A stretch of DNA of 64,000 nt from Microbacterium sp. GCS4. GTDB lineage: Bacteria > Actinomycetota > Actinomycetes > Actinomycetales > Microbacteriaceae. This document shows positions 8,511 to 17,004 of the stretch, in pieces. The position numbers were made by a program, and so were the translations under genes. The stretch lies in assembly GCF_001262495.1 (NCBI RefSeq), contig NZ_LGYE01000001.1:682001-746000 (forward strand), in the 5' to 3' direction. Each line of letters starts with the position of its first letter. Positions within the stretch are counted from its first letter, which is position 1. The notes beneath the pieces are model-generated. The model had not been told where the DNA came from and ran no database searches. It worked only from the letters and a program-made list of their open reading frames with translations.

Positions 8511-10319
8511 TCACCCCCGGGGCCGGTGGGCCCTGCGTGCCAGCGCATCCGCTGCCCGCACGAGCGCGAGGTGCGAGAACGCCTGCGGAGTGTTGCCCAG
8601 TTGACGCCCGGCGCCCGGATCGTACTCCTCCGACAGCATCCCCACGTCGTTCGCGAGGCCGCACAGCCGGTCCATCAGCGCCTCGGCCTCGTCGAGGCGC
8701 CCCGTGCATGCGTACTGCTCGACGAGCCAGAACGAGCAGGCGAGGAACGCTCCCTCCGAACCCGAAAGCCCGTCGACGCCGGTCTCGGTGCGGTACCGAT
8801 ACACGAGCCCGTCTCTCACGAGTGTCTGCTCGATCCGCTCGACCGTCGCGAGCATCCGCGGGTCGTCCGGGCGGCAGTAGCCCACCTGCGGGAGCAGCAG
8901 CAGGGAGGCGTCGACCTCGTCGGTGTCGGCGTGCTGCACGAAGTGCCCGTCGCGCACCCCCTTCTCGTCGATCTCCCTGCGCATCCGGTCGCGCAGGCCG
9001 CTCCATCTCTCCACCGGGCCGTCGAGTCCATCCTCCTCGACTGCCCGCACACCGCGGTCGAACGCCGCCCAGATCATCACCCGCGAGTGCGTGAAGTAGC
9101 GCGGCTCCCCGCGGATCTCCCACAGGCCCTGGTCCGGCCGCTCGATCTGCTCGGCGGTGAACCGCAGCAGCTGCCTCTCCAACGCCCAGGAGAACTCGGA
9201 TTCGCGTACCCCCGCGGCCCTCGCCGCCGACAGGGTCACGATCACCTCGCCCACCACATCGGCCTGGTACTGCGTCGCCGCCCCGTTGCCCAGTCGCACG
9301 GGACGCGAACCCTCGAACCCGGGAAGCTGCGGCAGCTCCCGCTCGGTGATGTCGCGCTCCCCCGCCGGACCGTACATGATCTGCAGATCGGCGGGATCGC
9401 CCGCCACGGCGCGCAGCAGCCACGTGCGCCAGCTGTCGGCCAGACTCAGGAACCCGTGGTCGACGAGCGCCTCCAGAGTGAGAGCCGCATCTCGCAGCCA
9501 CACGTACCGGTAGTCCCAGTTGCGCTCCCCGCCGATGTCCTCGGGCAGCCCCATGGTCGCCGCGGCCGCGATGCCACCGGTCTCGCGGTTCGACAGCGCC
9601 CGGAGGATCAGCAGCGATCGCACCACCTCGGCGTGATGCGGACCGGAGTGCGCGATCCTGCCCGCCCACTCCCGCCACCACTCGGCGGTCTCGGCGAACG
9701 CGACGTCCGCGTCGAGCAGCGCGGGCATGTCCCGGTGCGAGGGGAACCACGTGAGGTGCAGGTCGCGCGTCTCCCCCTCGCGGATCGAGACCTCACCGGT
9801 GTGCTCGTGATCGTTCGGCTCCAGATGCGCGCCACGGATCGCGAGCGCGTCCGGACCGGCCATCGCGACGAGACACGGCTCGTCATCGGTGCCGGTCTGG
9901 CGGACCCATGGCATCGCCCGCGCATAGTCGAAGCGGAGCGTGAGGTGCTGCGCGAAGGTCATCTCGCCCCGGATGCCGACGATGCGGCGCACCACGTCGG
10001 TGCGCAGCGCCGAGGCCTCCGCGTCCGCGCCCGCGCCGACGGGCATGACGTCGTGCACCTCGGCGACCGCGTCACCACTCGTCCACCGGGTCACGAGCAC
10101 GAACGTATCGCCCTCGTAGCGACGTGTGCTCACGGCATCCGCGTCGATCGGGCGCAGCAGCCAGCGGCCGTGATGCTCGTCGCCGAGGAGCGCTGCGAAC
10201 ACCGAGGCGGAGTCGAGTCGCGGCAGACACAGCCAGTCGATGCTCCCCGCCGTCGAGACGAGCGCCGCCGTGCGGCAGTCGCTGAGCAGGGCGTAGTCCT
10301 CGATCCGTGCGGTCACCAT
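8511..10319 (-). CDS. GH15 family glycoside hydrolase (trehalase/glucoamylase-like)
   Basis: 602 residues, full length for actinobacterial GH15 proteins, which are inverting (alpha/alpha)6-barrel enzymes acting on trehalose or alpha-glucans. An N-terminal beta-sandwich (residues 1-220, starting MVTARIEDYALLSDCRTAAL) precedes the barrel, with the hallmark RNWDYRYVWLRDAA and a later GLWEIRGEPRYFTHS holding a probable catalytic Glu. There is no signal peptide, so it is cytosolic. The start at 10319 is chosen over longer in-frame extensions because family homology begins there. It is divergent from a glucose-6-phosphate dehydrogenase, which suggests released glucose feeds the pentose phosphate route (inference). 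Confidence 0.9.
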   Translation of the reverse strand: MVTARIEDYALLSDCRTAALVSTAGSIDWLCLPRLDSASVFAALLGDEHHGRWLLRPIDADAVSTRRYEGDTFVLVTRWTSGDAVAEVHDVMPVGAGADAEASALRTDVVRRIVGIRGEMTFAQHLTLRFDYARAMPWVRQTGTDDEPCLVAMAGPDALAIRGAHLEPNDHEHTGEVSIREGETRDLHLTWFPSHRDMPALLDADVAFAETAEWWREWAGRIAHSGPHHAEVVRSLLILRALSNRETGGIAAAATMGLPEDIGGERNWDYRYVWLRDAALTLEALVDHGFLSLADSWRTWLLRAVAGDPADLQIMYGPAGERDITERELPQLPGFEGSRPVRLGNGAATQYQADVVGEVIVTLSAARAAGVRESEFSWALERQLLRFTAEQIERPDQGLWEIRGEPRYFTHSRVMIWAAFDRGVRAVEEDGLDGPVERWSGLRDRMRREIDEKGVRDGHFVQHADTDEVDASLLLLPQVGYCRPDDPRMLATVERIEQTLVRDGLVYRYRTETGVDGLSGSEGAFLACSFWLVEQYACTGRLDEAEALMDRLCGLANDVGMLSEEYDPGAGRQLGNTPQAFSHLALVRAADALARRAHRPRG

Positions 10320-10395
10320 CCGCAGTGTGCCATGACTTCGCCCTCCGCGACCACGGGGTGGCGCAGGTACTCGGCGAATGCATACCCTCGACGGC

Positions 10396-11796
10396 ATGAC
10401 CAGTTCGTCACGGACCCTGCTCATCCTCGGAGCGTCGGGAGACCTCACCTCCCGTCTGCTCCTCCCCTCGCTCGGCGCACTGCTCGCCCGCACCCCCGAC
10501 CGCACGGTGAACGTCCGCGGTGCCGGCCGCGACGAATGGGACGAGGAGCGCTGGCGCACCACCGTGACCGAGGCCGTCGGCACGGCCGCCGCAGGCCAGG
10601 TGACGATCCGCGACTACACCGCTGCCGATGTGACCGACCCCGCGGCTCTCGGCGCGCTCCTCGCGACGGTCGGCCCCGGTACCGTGCTCTACTTCGCGCT
10701 GCCGCCTGCGATCACGCGCAAGGCCGTCGAGGCGCTGCGCGGCGTGGATCTGCCGGACGACCTCGTGCTCGCCATGGAGAAGCCCTTCGGCGACGACGCG
10801 GCGAGCGCCCGCTCGCTGAACGCCGCGCTGACCGCGCTGGTGCCGGAGGACCGGATCTTCCGGGTCGACCATTTCCTGGGACGCTCGATGATCCTGAACC
10901 TCCTCGGACTGCGCCTCGCGAACCGCATGTGGGATCCGGTGTGGTCGGCCGAGCACATCGAGTCCGTGCTGATCCGCTTCGACGAGTCGCTCGCACTGGA
11001 GAACCGCGCGGGGTACTACGACCATGCGGGGGCGATGATCGACATGATCCAGAGCCATCTGCTGCAAGTGCTGGGGCTCGTGGCGATGGAACCGCCGGCG
11101 ACGCTCGGCGAGCGCGACCTGCGCGACGCGAAAGCCGCGGCCCTGCGAGCGACTCATGTGTGGAGGGATGCGCCGGAGACCGCGTCGCATCGCGCCCGCT
11201 ACACGGCCGGCACCGTCGACGGTAAGGACATCCCCTCCTACGTCGACGAGGAGGGTGTGGATCCCGACCGCGGAACCGAGACGCTCGCCGAGGTCGTGTT
11301 CGAGGTCGCGAACGAACGATGGGCCGGCGTGCCCTTCGTGCTGCGCTCCGGCAAGGCACTGCCCGCGAAGCGCTCCGAGGTCGTGGTCACGTTCCGTCCG
11401 GTGCGACACCTCCCCGCCGGTCTCTCGCACGCGCCGCGCGACGGCGGGCGGCTCACGTTCGCGCTCGGGCCCGACCGGATGACGCTCGGCGTCCACGTGA
11501 CGAGCGGCGACGAGCCCTTCGACCTCCGCGAGGAGGATCTCGTGGCGGAGATGGGACAGGGCCAGCAGCGCTCCTACGAGGAGGTGCTCGACGAGCTGCT
11601 CGACGGCGACGTGACGCTCTCGGTGCGGGCGGACGAGGCCGAGGACTGCTGGCGCATCCTGCAGCCGCTCCGCGACGCCTGGGCCGCGGGGACGGTGCCG
11701 TTGCAGGATTATCCGGCGGGCACAGCGGGCCCTGACGGATGGCCGAGCACGGTCGATCCGGCCGCGGTCGCGGAGGCCGCCGTCACCGCGTCGTGA
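10396..11796 (+). CDS. zwf: Glucose-6-phosphate dehydrogenase
   Basis: 466 residues. Oxidises glucose 6-phosphate with NAD(P)+ to 6-phosphogluconolactone. It has the Rossmann motif LILGASGDLTSRLLLPSL, then MEKPFG and the active-site RIFRVDHFLGR (the RIDHYLGK equivalent), with a C-terminal substrate domain. It is divergent enough from classic Zwf that a paralogue elsewhere in the genome is plausible. The ATG at 10396 is 7 nt after a TACCCT -10 (10383-10388). Its last 14 nt overlap the convergent AEC transporter gene. Confidence 0.88.
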   Translation: MTSSSRTLLILGASGDLTSRLLLPSLGALLARTPDRTVNVRGAGRDEWDEERWRTTVTEAVGTAAAGQVTIRDYTAADVTDPAALGALLATVGPGTVLYFALPPAITRKAVEALRGVDLPDDLVLAMEKPFGDDAASARSLNAALTALVPEDRIFRVDHFLGRSMILNLLGLRLANRMWDPVWSAEHIESVLIRFDESLALENRAGYYDHAGAMIDMIQSHLLQVLGLVAMEPPATLGERDLRDAKAAALRATHVWRDAPETASHRARYTAGTVDGKDIPSYVDEEGVDPDRGTETLAEVVFEVANERWAGVPFVLRSGKALPAKRSEVVVTFRPVRHLPAGLSHAPRDGGRLTFALGPDRMTLGVHVTSGDEPFDLREEDLVAEMGQGQQRSYEEVLDELLDGDVTLSVRADEAEDCWRILQPLRDAWAAGTVPLQDYPAGTAGPDGWPSTVDPAAVAEAAVTAS

Positions 11797-12712
11797 CGAC
11801 CTCGAGCACTGCGAGCGCGAGCGGCACGGTCACGAGTGCCGCGACCGTCTGCACCCCCGTGATCGACGCCATGAGCCGGTGATCGCCGCCCATCCGTCGC
11901 GCGAGCACGTAGGCGGACGGGGCCGTGGGCACGGCGGCGATGACCACGACCGCGGAGAGGACCACGTCCTCGATCCCGAGGGCTGCGGCGACGAGCACCG
12001 CGAGCGCCGGCAGCACGAGGAGCTTCAGCAGCACCGCGATGCCGATATCGAGCAGATCCCGCCGCCGGAACGCGAGTGTGAGTGCCGCACCGGCGATGAG
12101 AGTCCCCGTCACGAGCGCCGGTGCCGCGAGCAGATCGAGCACGGTCGCGACGGGCCCGTCGAGCCGGAGCCCCGAGACGTTCACGACGATCCCGATCACG
12201 CATCCTTGGATCAGCGGGTTGGTGACGAGCTCGCGTCCGAATCGCGGACGGGTCTCTTCGACGCCGTCGCCCCACCGGGCGAGGGCCGAGACGCAGACCA
12301 CGTTGACGAGCGGCACCATGACCGCGCTCGCGATCGCATAGGTCGCGATTCCCTCCTCGCCGTGCAGGGCGGTCGCGAACATCAACCCCAGATAGGTGTT
12401 CACGCGCACGGACCCCTGCACGAGCGAGGTGAGGCGGGCACCGGTGATGCGCAGGAGTCGCGCGGCGCCGAGCAGGATGCCGAGCACGAGCAGCACGGGT
12501 ATCGTCAGCGCGACCGCCAGCGGCCCGATCGGCACGGCTCCGAGGTCGGCCCGGCCGATCGAGGTCACGAACAATGCGGGTGTGAAGACCCGGTAGCTCA
12601 TCCACTCCAGACCGCGCCAGAACGAGGGGTCGAGCGGCGCCCGGTGGCGCAGGATCCAACCGATCACGAGCAGGACGACGACGGGCAGGATGGCGGTGAG
12701 GGCGAGAGGCAC
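11783..12712 (-). CDS. AEC family permease (auxin efflux carrier-like)
   Basis: 309 residues with about ten hydrophobic segments, beginning MPLALTAILPVVVLLVIGWILRH. The AEC fold consists of two five-helix halves and exports organic acids or malate-like substrates in bacteria; the substrate here is unknown. The C-terminal half contains the AVPTAPSAYVLARRMGGDHRLMA segment typical of the family. The 3' end overlaps zwf tail to tail by 14 nt. A CGNR regulator lies upstream on the same strand, 55 nt away. Confidence 0.88.
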   Translation of the reverse strand: MPLALTAILPVVVLLVIGWILRHRAPLDPSFWRGLEWMSYRVFTPALFVTSIGRADLGAVPIGPLAVALTIPVLLVLGILLGAARLLRITGARLTSLVQGSVRVNTYLGLMFATALHGEEGIATYAIASAVMVPLVNVVCVSALARWGDGVEETRPRFGRELVTNPLIQGCVIGIVVNVSGLRLDGPVATVLDLLAAPALVTGTLIAGAALTLAFRRRDLLDIGIAVLLKLLVLPALAVLVAAALGIEDVVLSAVVVIAAVPTAPSAYVLARRMGGDHRLMASITGVQTVAALVTVPLALAVLEVVTTR

Positions 12713-12767
12713 TCACTGAGAGTCCTGCAAGGAGTCAGAGCCTTTCAACCATGACAGTTCGCGACCC

Positions 12768-13286
12768 TCAGGTTCTGCCCCGATGCCGATGCACGGCGTC
12801 GTAGTTGCCGCAGCGTGCGGAGCAGTAGCGCCGCCGACCGTTCCTGCTCGTGTCGACGAAGACCGCGCGGCACCCCGCCCGCGCGCAGGTGCCCAAGCGC
12901 TCCCCCTCCGACTCGACCGCGAAGATCGCCAGGCCTCCGGCAGTGACCGCGCGCACCCGACCGACGATGTCGTCGTCCTCCGGGGTGAAGTGCAGATGCG
13001 GGCGGCGTCCATCGTGGGTCGTGAGGTAGACGCCTGTCGTGCCGACGGTGAGCAGCGCGTTCACCGCGACCGTGCGCGCATCCGGGTCCTCCGCTGCGAA
13101 GACGGCACGCAACCGCGTCGACCACTCGATGAGAAGCTCTCCCTGCTCTCCGGTGAGCTGCGGACGTCGGATGTCGTGATCGGCAAGGATCGCCTCCAGC
13201 GCCGGTCGCCCGATCCCGGCTGCCGCGGCGTTCACGAGAGCAGCCGACAGGTGGACGCCGGGCATATTGTCATGGGCGAACAGCAT
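12768..13286 (-). CDS. CGNR zinc-finger protein with ABATE domain
   Basis: 172 residues. The N-terminal ABATE domain (a putative stress-linked sensor) is followed by a C-terminal CGNR zinc finger, CARAGCRAVFVDTSRNGRRRYCSARCGN, with four Cys placed to bind Zn; this class is predicted to bind DNA. The ATG at 13286 is chosen because a TGTAAT box (13293-13298, reverse strand) lies 6 nt upstream; an internal ATG at 13265 is an alternative. It may regulate the downstream AEC transporter or the divergent thrE, which is inferred from position only. Confidence 0.82.
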   Translation of the reverse strand: MLFAHDNMPGVHLSAALVNAAAAGIGRPALEAILADHDIRRPQLTGEQGELLIEWSTRLRAVFAAEDPDARTVAVNALLTVGTTGVYLTTHDGRRPHLHFTPEDDDIVGRVRAVTAGGLAIFAVESEGERLGTCARAGCRAVFVDTSRNGRRRYCSARCGNYDAVHRHRGRT

Positions 13287-13390
13287 TGACCGATTACACC
13301 ACGCGCAACCCCGGCGACGGTACCGGCCCGGATCCGAGCCGCGCCCGCGCGGTCGCACGCGCACTCGGGGTCGAGGGGAAGAATGGAGGC

Positions 13391-14791
13391 ATGCCCTCGA
13401 ACCCGCGCCGGCGACTGCTCGACTCCATGCGACGGATCCTGCACACCGACCCGTCGAGCGTCGCGCACACCGAGATGATGCCGATCATCGATGAGCGCAC
13501 CGTGCCACGGGTGCTCGACCTCGCCACTCGGATCGGCGAGGCGATGTTCGCGGTCGGCGCCTCGGCGCACGAGGTCACTCTCGCGATCGTCCGGGTGAGC
13601 GAGGCCTACGGATTGCGCGGAGTGCAGGTCGACGTCACCTACAACTCGATCACGGTGTCGTTCCACCTGAGCGGCGAAGCCTGGCCGGAGACGCTCGTGC
13701 GCGTGGTCCGCGTCGCCGCCCCCGACCATGCCAAGCTGCAGCGCGTGCAGGCGCTCGTCGCCGACATCGACGACGGCCTGGACCTGGAATCGGCCCGCAC
13801 CTCGTTCCGAGCGATCAGACGGATGCCGTTCCGCTACCAGCAGCCGGTCGTGATCGTCGCGCGCGCGATGCTCGCGGTCGGCGTCAGCATCCTGCTCGGC
13901 GCCTCCCCGGTGATCGTCGGGCTGACCTTCCTCGCCGCGCTCGGCGCGGCGCTGACCCAGGCGGGCCTCGCACGCATCCAGGTGCCGCTGTTCTTCAGCC
14001 AGATCGCGGGAGGGTTCGTGACGACGATCGTCGCCGTCGCTGTCTCGGCGCTGGGCTCGGCGGGGATCGAGCCCTTCGTCGGCATCCGCCCGTCCATCAT
14101 CGTCGCCTCGGGAATCGTGCTCATGCTCGCGGGACTCACCGTCGTCGGCGCGGCGCAGGACGCGATCGACGGCTTCGCGCTCACCGCGGGCGGCCGCATC
14201 CTCGACCTCACGATGCAGACTCTCGGAGTCGTGATCGGCATCCTCGTCGGCCTGGAGCTCGGCGGGCTGCTCGGGTTCACGATGGACCTTCCCGACGACC
14301 CTGCGCCGTTCGGGCCGCTGCTGGGCGTGTTCGCGGGCGCGATCATCATCGCGGTCGCCGTCGCGGTCTTCAACGGCGCAGGGCTCAGGATCATCCTCGT
14401 GAGCGCGTTGCTCAGCGCCATCACGATCGCCGGTTACACGGGGGCTGTGACGGTGAACGTGCACCCTGCGGCTGCGAGCGCGATCGGCGCCCTGCTCGCG
14501 AGCTTCGTCGGCGTGCTGATCGCGCACAATCTGCACGTGCCGTCCGTCGCGGTGACGACGGCGGCGATCGTACCGCTCGTGCCGGGCGTCGCGGTCTTCC
14601 AGGGGCTGCTCGAGATGGTGCACGCGGGCGGCACGACGAGCGGCGTGGTGGGGGCGGGTGGCTCGCTCGTCGGCGCCGCCGTGATCGGGATCGGGCTCGC
14701 CTCCGGAGCCTCGCTGGGCCTCTACATCGGCACTCCGGTTCGCGCGACGCTCTCCGGGGTCTCGAAGACCCGCGCGCGCCTGCGCCGCTGA
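13391..14791 (+). CDS. thrE: Threonine/serine exporter family protein
   Basis: 466 residues. An N-terminal soluble ThrE domain (about residues 45-170) leads to roughly ten membrane helices in two ThrE modules, ending GASLGLYIGTPVRATLSG. Corynebacterial ThrE exports threonine and serine by proton motive force. The ATG at 13391 is preferred; an in-frame TTG at 13286 would add 35 residues unlike the family and start inside the divergent CGNR gene. An AAGAAT box sits 6 nt before the ATG, which may be leaderless. Confidence 0.88.
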   Translation: MPSNPRRRLLDSMRRILHTDPSSVAHTEMMPIIDERTVPRVLDLATRIGEAMFAVGASAHEVTLAIVRVSEAYGLRGVQVDVTYNSITVSFHLSGEAWPETLVRVVRVAAPDHAKLQRVQALVADIDDGLDLESARTSFRAIRRMPFRYQQPVVIVARAMLAVGVSILLGASPVIVGLTFLAALGAALTQAGLARIQVPLFFSQIAGGFVTTIVAVAVSALGSAGIEPFVGIRPSIIVASGIVLMLAGLTVVGAAQDAIDGFALTAGGRILDLTMQTLGVVIGILVGLELGGLLGFTMDLPDDPAPFGPLLGVFAGAIIIAVAVAVFNGAGLRIILVSALLSAITIAGYTGAVTVNVHPAAASAIGALLASFVGVLIAHNLHVPSVAVTTAAIVPLVPGVAVFQGLLEMVHAGGTTSGVVGAGGSLVGAAVIGIGLASGASLGLYIGTPVRATLSGVSKTRARLRR

Positions 14792-14821
14792 TCCGCGTCT
14801 CGGATCGCCACGTTCAGGTGA

Positions 14822-14840
14822 TGCACAACTATGTTGTGCA
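14822..14840. promoter_or_regulatory. OhrR operator
   Basis: Perfect inverted repeat: arms TGCACAAC and GTTGTGCA around TAT. A second nested palindrome, TTGTGCACAA, occupies 14834-14843. It lies 12 nt upstream of the ohrR ATG and over a possible TATGTT -10, so bound OhrR would block transcription of ohrR-ohr. Confidence 0.8.
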
Positions 14841-14851
14841 CAATACTTGTC

Positions 14852-15316
14852 ATGGCCGTGACCGATGAGATGGTGTGCTTCTCGCTCTACTCCGCCGCCC
14901 GCGCGACCACGCAGGCGTACCGTTCGCTGCTGAGCCCCTGGGGACTCACCTACCCTCAGTACCTCGTCCTCGCGATCCTGTGGAACGAGGGAGAGCAGAG
15001 CATCGGCGCACTCGGCGAGGCGATGCAGCTCGACTCCGGCACGCTCTCCCCGCTCGTGCGTCGGCTCGAGCAGGCCGGCTACGTCACCCGCGCCCGGCGT
15101 GCCGGCGACGAGCGCGTCGTGATCGTGCAGCTCACGGACGCCGGTGTCGCCCTGCGCTCCGAGGTCGCGCCCGTGCATGCCCGCGTGGCCGCGCTCGCCG
15201 GCATGGCGGACGATGCCGACCGCCTGCGCCTGATCGCCGAGCTGCGAGAGCTCACGACACTGCTGCACACGGTCGCCGCCTCCGACGACCCCGCCCCGGT
15301 CACCCGCACCTCCTGA
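14852..15316 (+). CDS. ohrR: OhrR, MarR-family organic peroxide sensor
   Basis: 154 residues. Winged-helix MarR fold with the OhrR signature: a lone reactive Cys9 near the N-terminus in DEMVCFSLYSAARA, then LTYPQYLVLAILW, the recognition segment LDSGTLSPLVRRLEQAGYVTR and the wing RRAGDERVVIV. Oxidation of the Cys by organic hydroperoxide releases DNA in this family. No second Cys is evident, so it resembles one-Cys OhrR, which would rely on a low-molecular-weight thiol. The ATG at 14852 is chosen because the earlier ATG (14831) lies within the operator. It precedes ohr by 59 nt. Confidence 0.93.
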   Translation: MAVTDEMVCFSLYSAARATTQAYRSLLSPWGLTYPQYLVLAILWNEGEQSIGALGEAMQLDSGTLSPLVRRLEQAGYVTRARRAGDERVVIVQLTDAGVALRSEVAPVHARVAALAGMADDADRLRLIAELRELTTLLHTVAASDDPAPVTRTS

Positions 15317-15375
15317 CCCCCGCACCTCCTGACCACCCGCGGTCGCCGACCGCACCACCGGAAGGAATCCTCACG

Positions 15376-15798
15376 ATGGAAGCCCTGTACACCGCAGAAG
15401 CACTCGCCACCGGCGCCGGCCGCGACGGCCGCGTCGTCACCGCGGACGGAAGTCTCGCGTTCGACCTCGCGATCCCGAAGGCCATGGGTGGCAGCGGAGA
15501 CGGCGCGAACCCCGAGCAGCTCTTCGCGGCCGGCTACGCCGCCTGCTTCCACTCGGCCCTGCAAGCCGTCGCCCGCACGCAGAAGGTCGCTATCGCCGAC
15601 ACCTCCGTCGGAGCGCGCGTGCACATCGGCTCGAACGGGCAGGGAGGCTTCGGCCTGGCTGTCGAGCTCGAGGTCGTGATCCCGGACCTGCCGCACGACG
15701 AGGCCCAGGCGCTCGCGGACGCCGCCCACCAGGTCTGCCCCTACTCGAACGCGACCCGCGGCAACATCGAGGTCACGATCACGGTCGCGGACGACTGA
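15376..15798 (+). CDS. ohr: Organic hydroperoxide resistance peroxidase Ohr
   Basis: 140 residues. A dithiol peroxidase that reduces organic and fatty-acid hydroperoxides; cytosolic dimer. Both catalytic cysteines are present: Cys57 in AACFHSAL and Cys121 in HQVCPYSNATRGN, and Arg16 near the N-terminus fits the catalytic Arg. The ribosome site AAGGAA lies before the ATG. It is the second gene of ohrR-ohr-MDR, expected to be induced by organic peroxides. Confidence 0.96.
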   Translation: MEALYTAEALATGAGRDGRVVTADGSLAFDLAIPKAMGGSGDGANPEQLFAAGYAACFHSALQAVARTQKVAIADTSVGARVHIGSNGQGGFGLAVELEVVIPDLPHDEAQALADAAHQVCPYSNATRGNIEVTITVADD

Positions 15799-15852
15799 CC
15801 CGTCACCCCCGACCGACACCGCATCGAACCGGAACCCACGAGGAGAACACCC

Positions 15853-16830
15853 ATGCGCGCACTCATCCATCACGCCTTCGGCGCCCCCGAGGAGGTCCTC
15901 GCCGTCGAGGATCGCCCCCTGCCAGAGCCCGGACCGGGCCAGGTCCGCCTGCGCATCGTCCTGTCGCCGATCCACAACCACGATCTCTGGACGGTCCGCG
16001 GCACGTACGGTTTCGTGCCGGATCTCCCCGCCGCATCCGGCACCGAGGCGCTCGGCATCGTCGACGCGCTCGGCGAGGGCGTCGACGGCCTGAGCGTCGG
16101 TCAGCGCGTCGCGACCGGAGGCACCTTCGGCGCGTGGGCGGAGTACGTCGTGGCGAACGCCGCCGGGCTCATCCCCGTCTCGGACGCGATCGACGACGAG
16201 AGCGCCTCGCAGCTCGTGTCGATGCCCTTCAGCACCATCGCCCTCCTCGAGTTCCTGGGAGCGAAGGAGGGCGACTGGATCGTGCAGAACGCAGCCAACG
16301 GCGCGGTCGGACGGATGCTCGCGCAGCTCGGTGCCGCGCGCGGCATCAACGTGCTCGGACTCGTCCGCCGAGCGGGCGGAGTCGATGAGCTGCGCGCGCA
16401 GGGCATCGAGAACGTCGTCGCGACGGATGCCGAGGGCTGGCGCGACCGCGTCGCCGAGATCACCGGCGGCGCGCATATCGCCCACGGCGTCGACTCGGTG
16501 GGCGGCTCGTCCGCGGGCGACGTCCTGTCGCTGCTCGGCGAGGGTGGCACGCTCGTGGCCTTCGGCGCGATGCAGTCGCCGGTCATGGAGATCGCCTCAT
16601 CGGACGTCATCTTCAAGCAGGCGGTCGTGAAGGGCTTCTGGGGCAGCAAGGTGATCCCCTCGCTGGATGCCGCGACGCGCGGTGCCCTGTTCGGCGAGCT
16701 GATCCAGCGCCTGACCGACGGCACCCTCACGCTGCCCGTGTCGGCGGTGTTCGACGCGGCCGACATCTCGGATGCCGTGCGCGCGAGCGACACCGCCGGA
16801 CGCGTCGGCAAGGTGCTGCTGAAGTTCTGA
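15853..16830 (+). CDS. Zinc-independent MDR/quinone oxidoreductase-like protein
   Basis: 325 residues. Medium-chain dehydrogenase/reductase with a GroES-like N-domain and Rossmann segment NAANGAVGRMLAQLGAARG. The Cys and His ligands of zinc alcohol dehydrogenases are absent, which fits quinone oxidoreductase or enoyl reductase-type members. An AGGAGA ribosome site precedes the ATG. It is the third gene behind the OhrR operator (54 nt after ohr), so it may detoxify reactive carbonyls or quinones formed by peroxidation (inference). Confidence 0.88.
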   Translation: MRALIHHAFGAPEEVLAVEDRPLPEPGPGQVRLRIVLSPIHNHDLWTVRGTYGFVPDLPAASGTEALGIVDALGEGVDGLSVGQRVATGGTFGAWAEYVVANAAGLIPVSDAIDDESASQLVSMPFSTIALLEFLGAKEGDWIVQNAANGAVGRMLAQLGAARGINVLGLVRRAGGVDELRAQGIENVVATDAEGWRDRVAEITGGAHIAHGVDSVGGSSAGDVLSLLGEGGTLVAFGAMQSPVMEIASSDVIFKQAVVKGFWGSKVIPSLDAATRGALFGELIQRLTDGTLTLPVSAVFDAADISDAVRASDTAGRVGKVLLKF

Positions 16831-16842
16831 GCCCGCCGACAC

Positions 16843-16883
16843 GGAGTCTGCGCCGGGGATGTCCGACCCCCGGTGCAGACTCC
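16843..16883 (+). terminator. Strong hairpin after the ohr operon
   Basis: Nearly perfect stem: GGAGTCTGC and GCCGGGG pair with a CCCCGG segment and GCAGACTCC across an 8-nt loop. It begins 12 nt after the MDR stop. There is no T-tract, but such stems often terminate in high-GC Actinobacteria. Confidence 0.6.
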
Positions 16884-16887
16884 GCGC

Positions 16888-16989
16888 ATGGACATCGAAC
16901 TCCTCCAGCCGGCGGGCCTGGTCGCCAGTCCCGCCGTTCCCGGCGCGATGATCGAGGTCAGTGCGATCGCCGCCGTGCTGCGTGAGTGA
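16888..16989 (+). pseudogene. Internally deleted RidA-family remnant
   Basis: Reads MDIELLQPAGLVASPA then VPGAMIEVSAIAAVLRE, stop; 33 codons. The first half looks like the N-terminus of a RidA/YjgF protein (the ...PxGLxxSPAFSH region) and the second like its extreme C-terminus (V-P-G-A-x-I-E-V-x-A-I-A-A-V). About 90-100 middle residues would be missing, with the frame kept. Start, stop and flanking gene spacing are intact, which suggests a clean deletion in an ancestor. It could instead be a genuine microprotein. Comparison is from memory of the family, not a search. Confidence 0.55.
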
Positions 16990-17004
16990 CGCGGCGCCCG
17001 GTGC

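Noticed and set aside
8253..11225. A 990-codon plus-strand frame across the copper operon and GH15 gene
   Set aside because: Antisense of the GH15 and DUF6153 genes and an out-of-frame reading of zwf; no domain.
13286..13390. TTG start for ThrE at 13286
   Set aside because: It would start on the same base as the divergent CGNR gene and add 35 unconserved residues; the ATG at 13391 fits the family.
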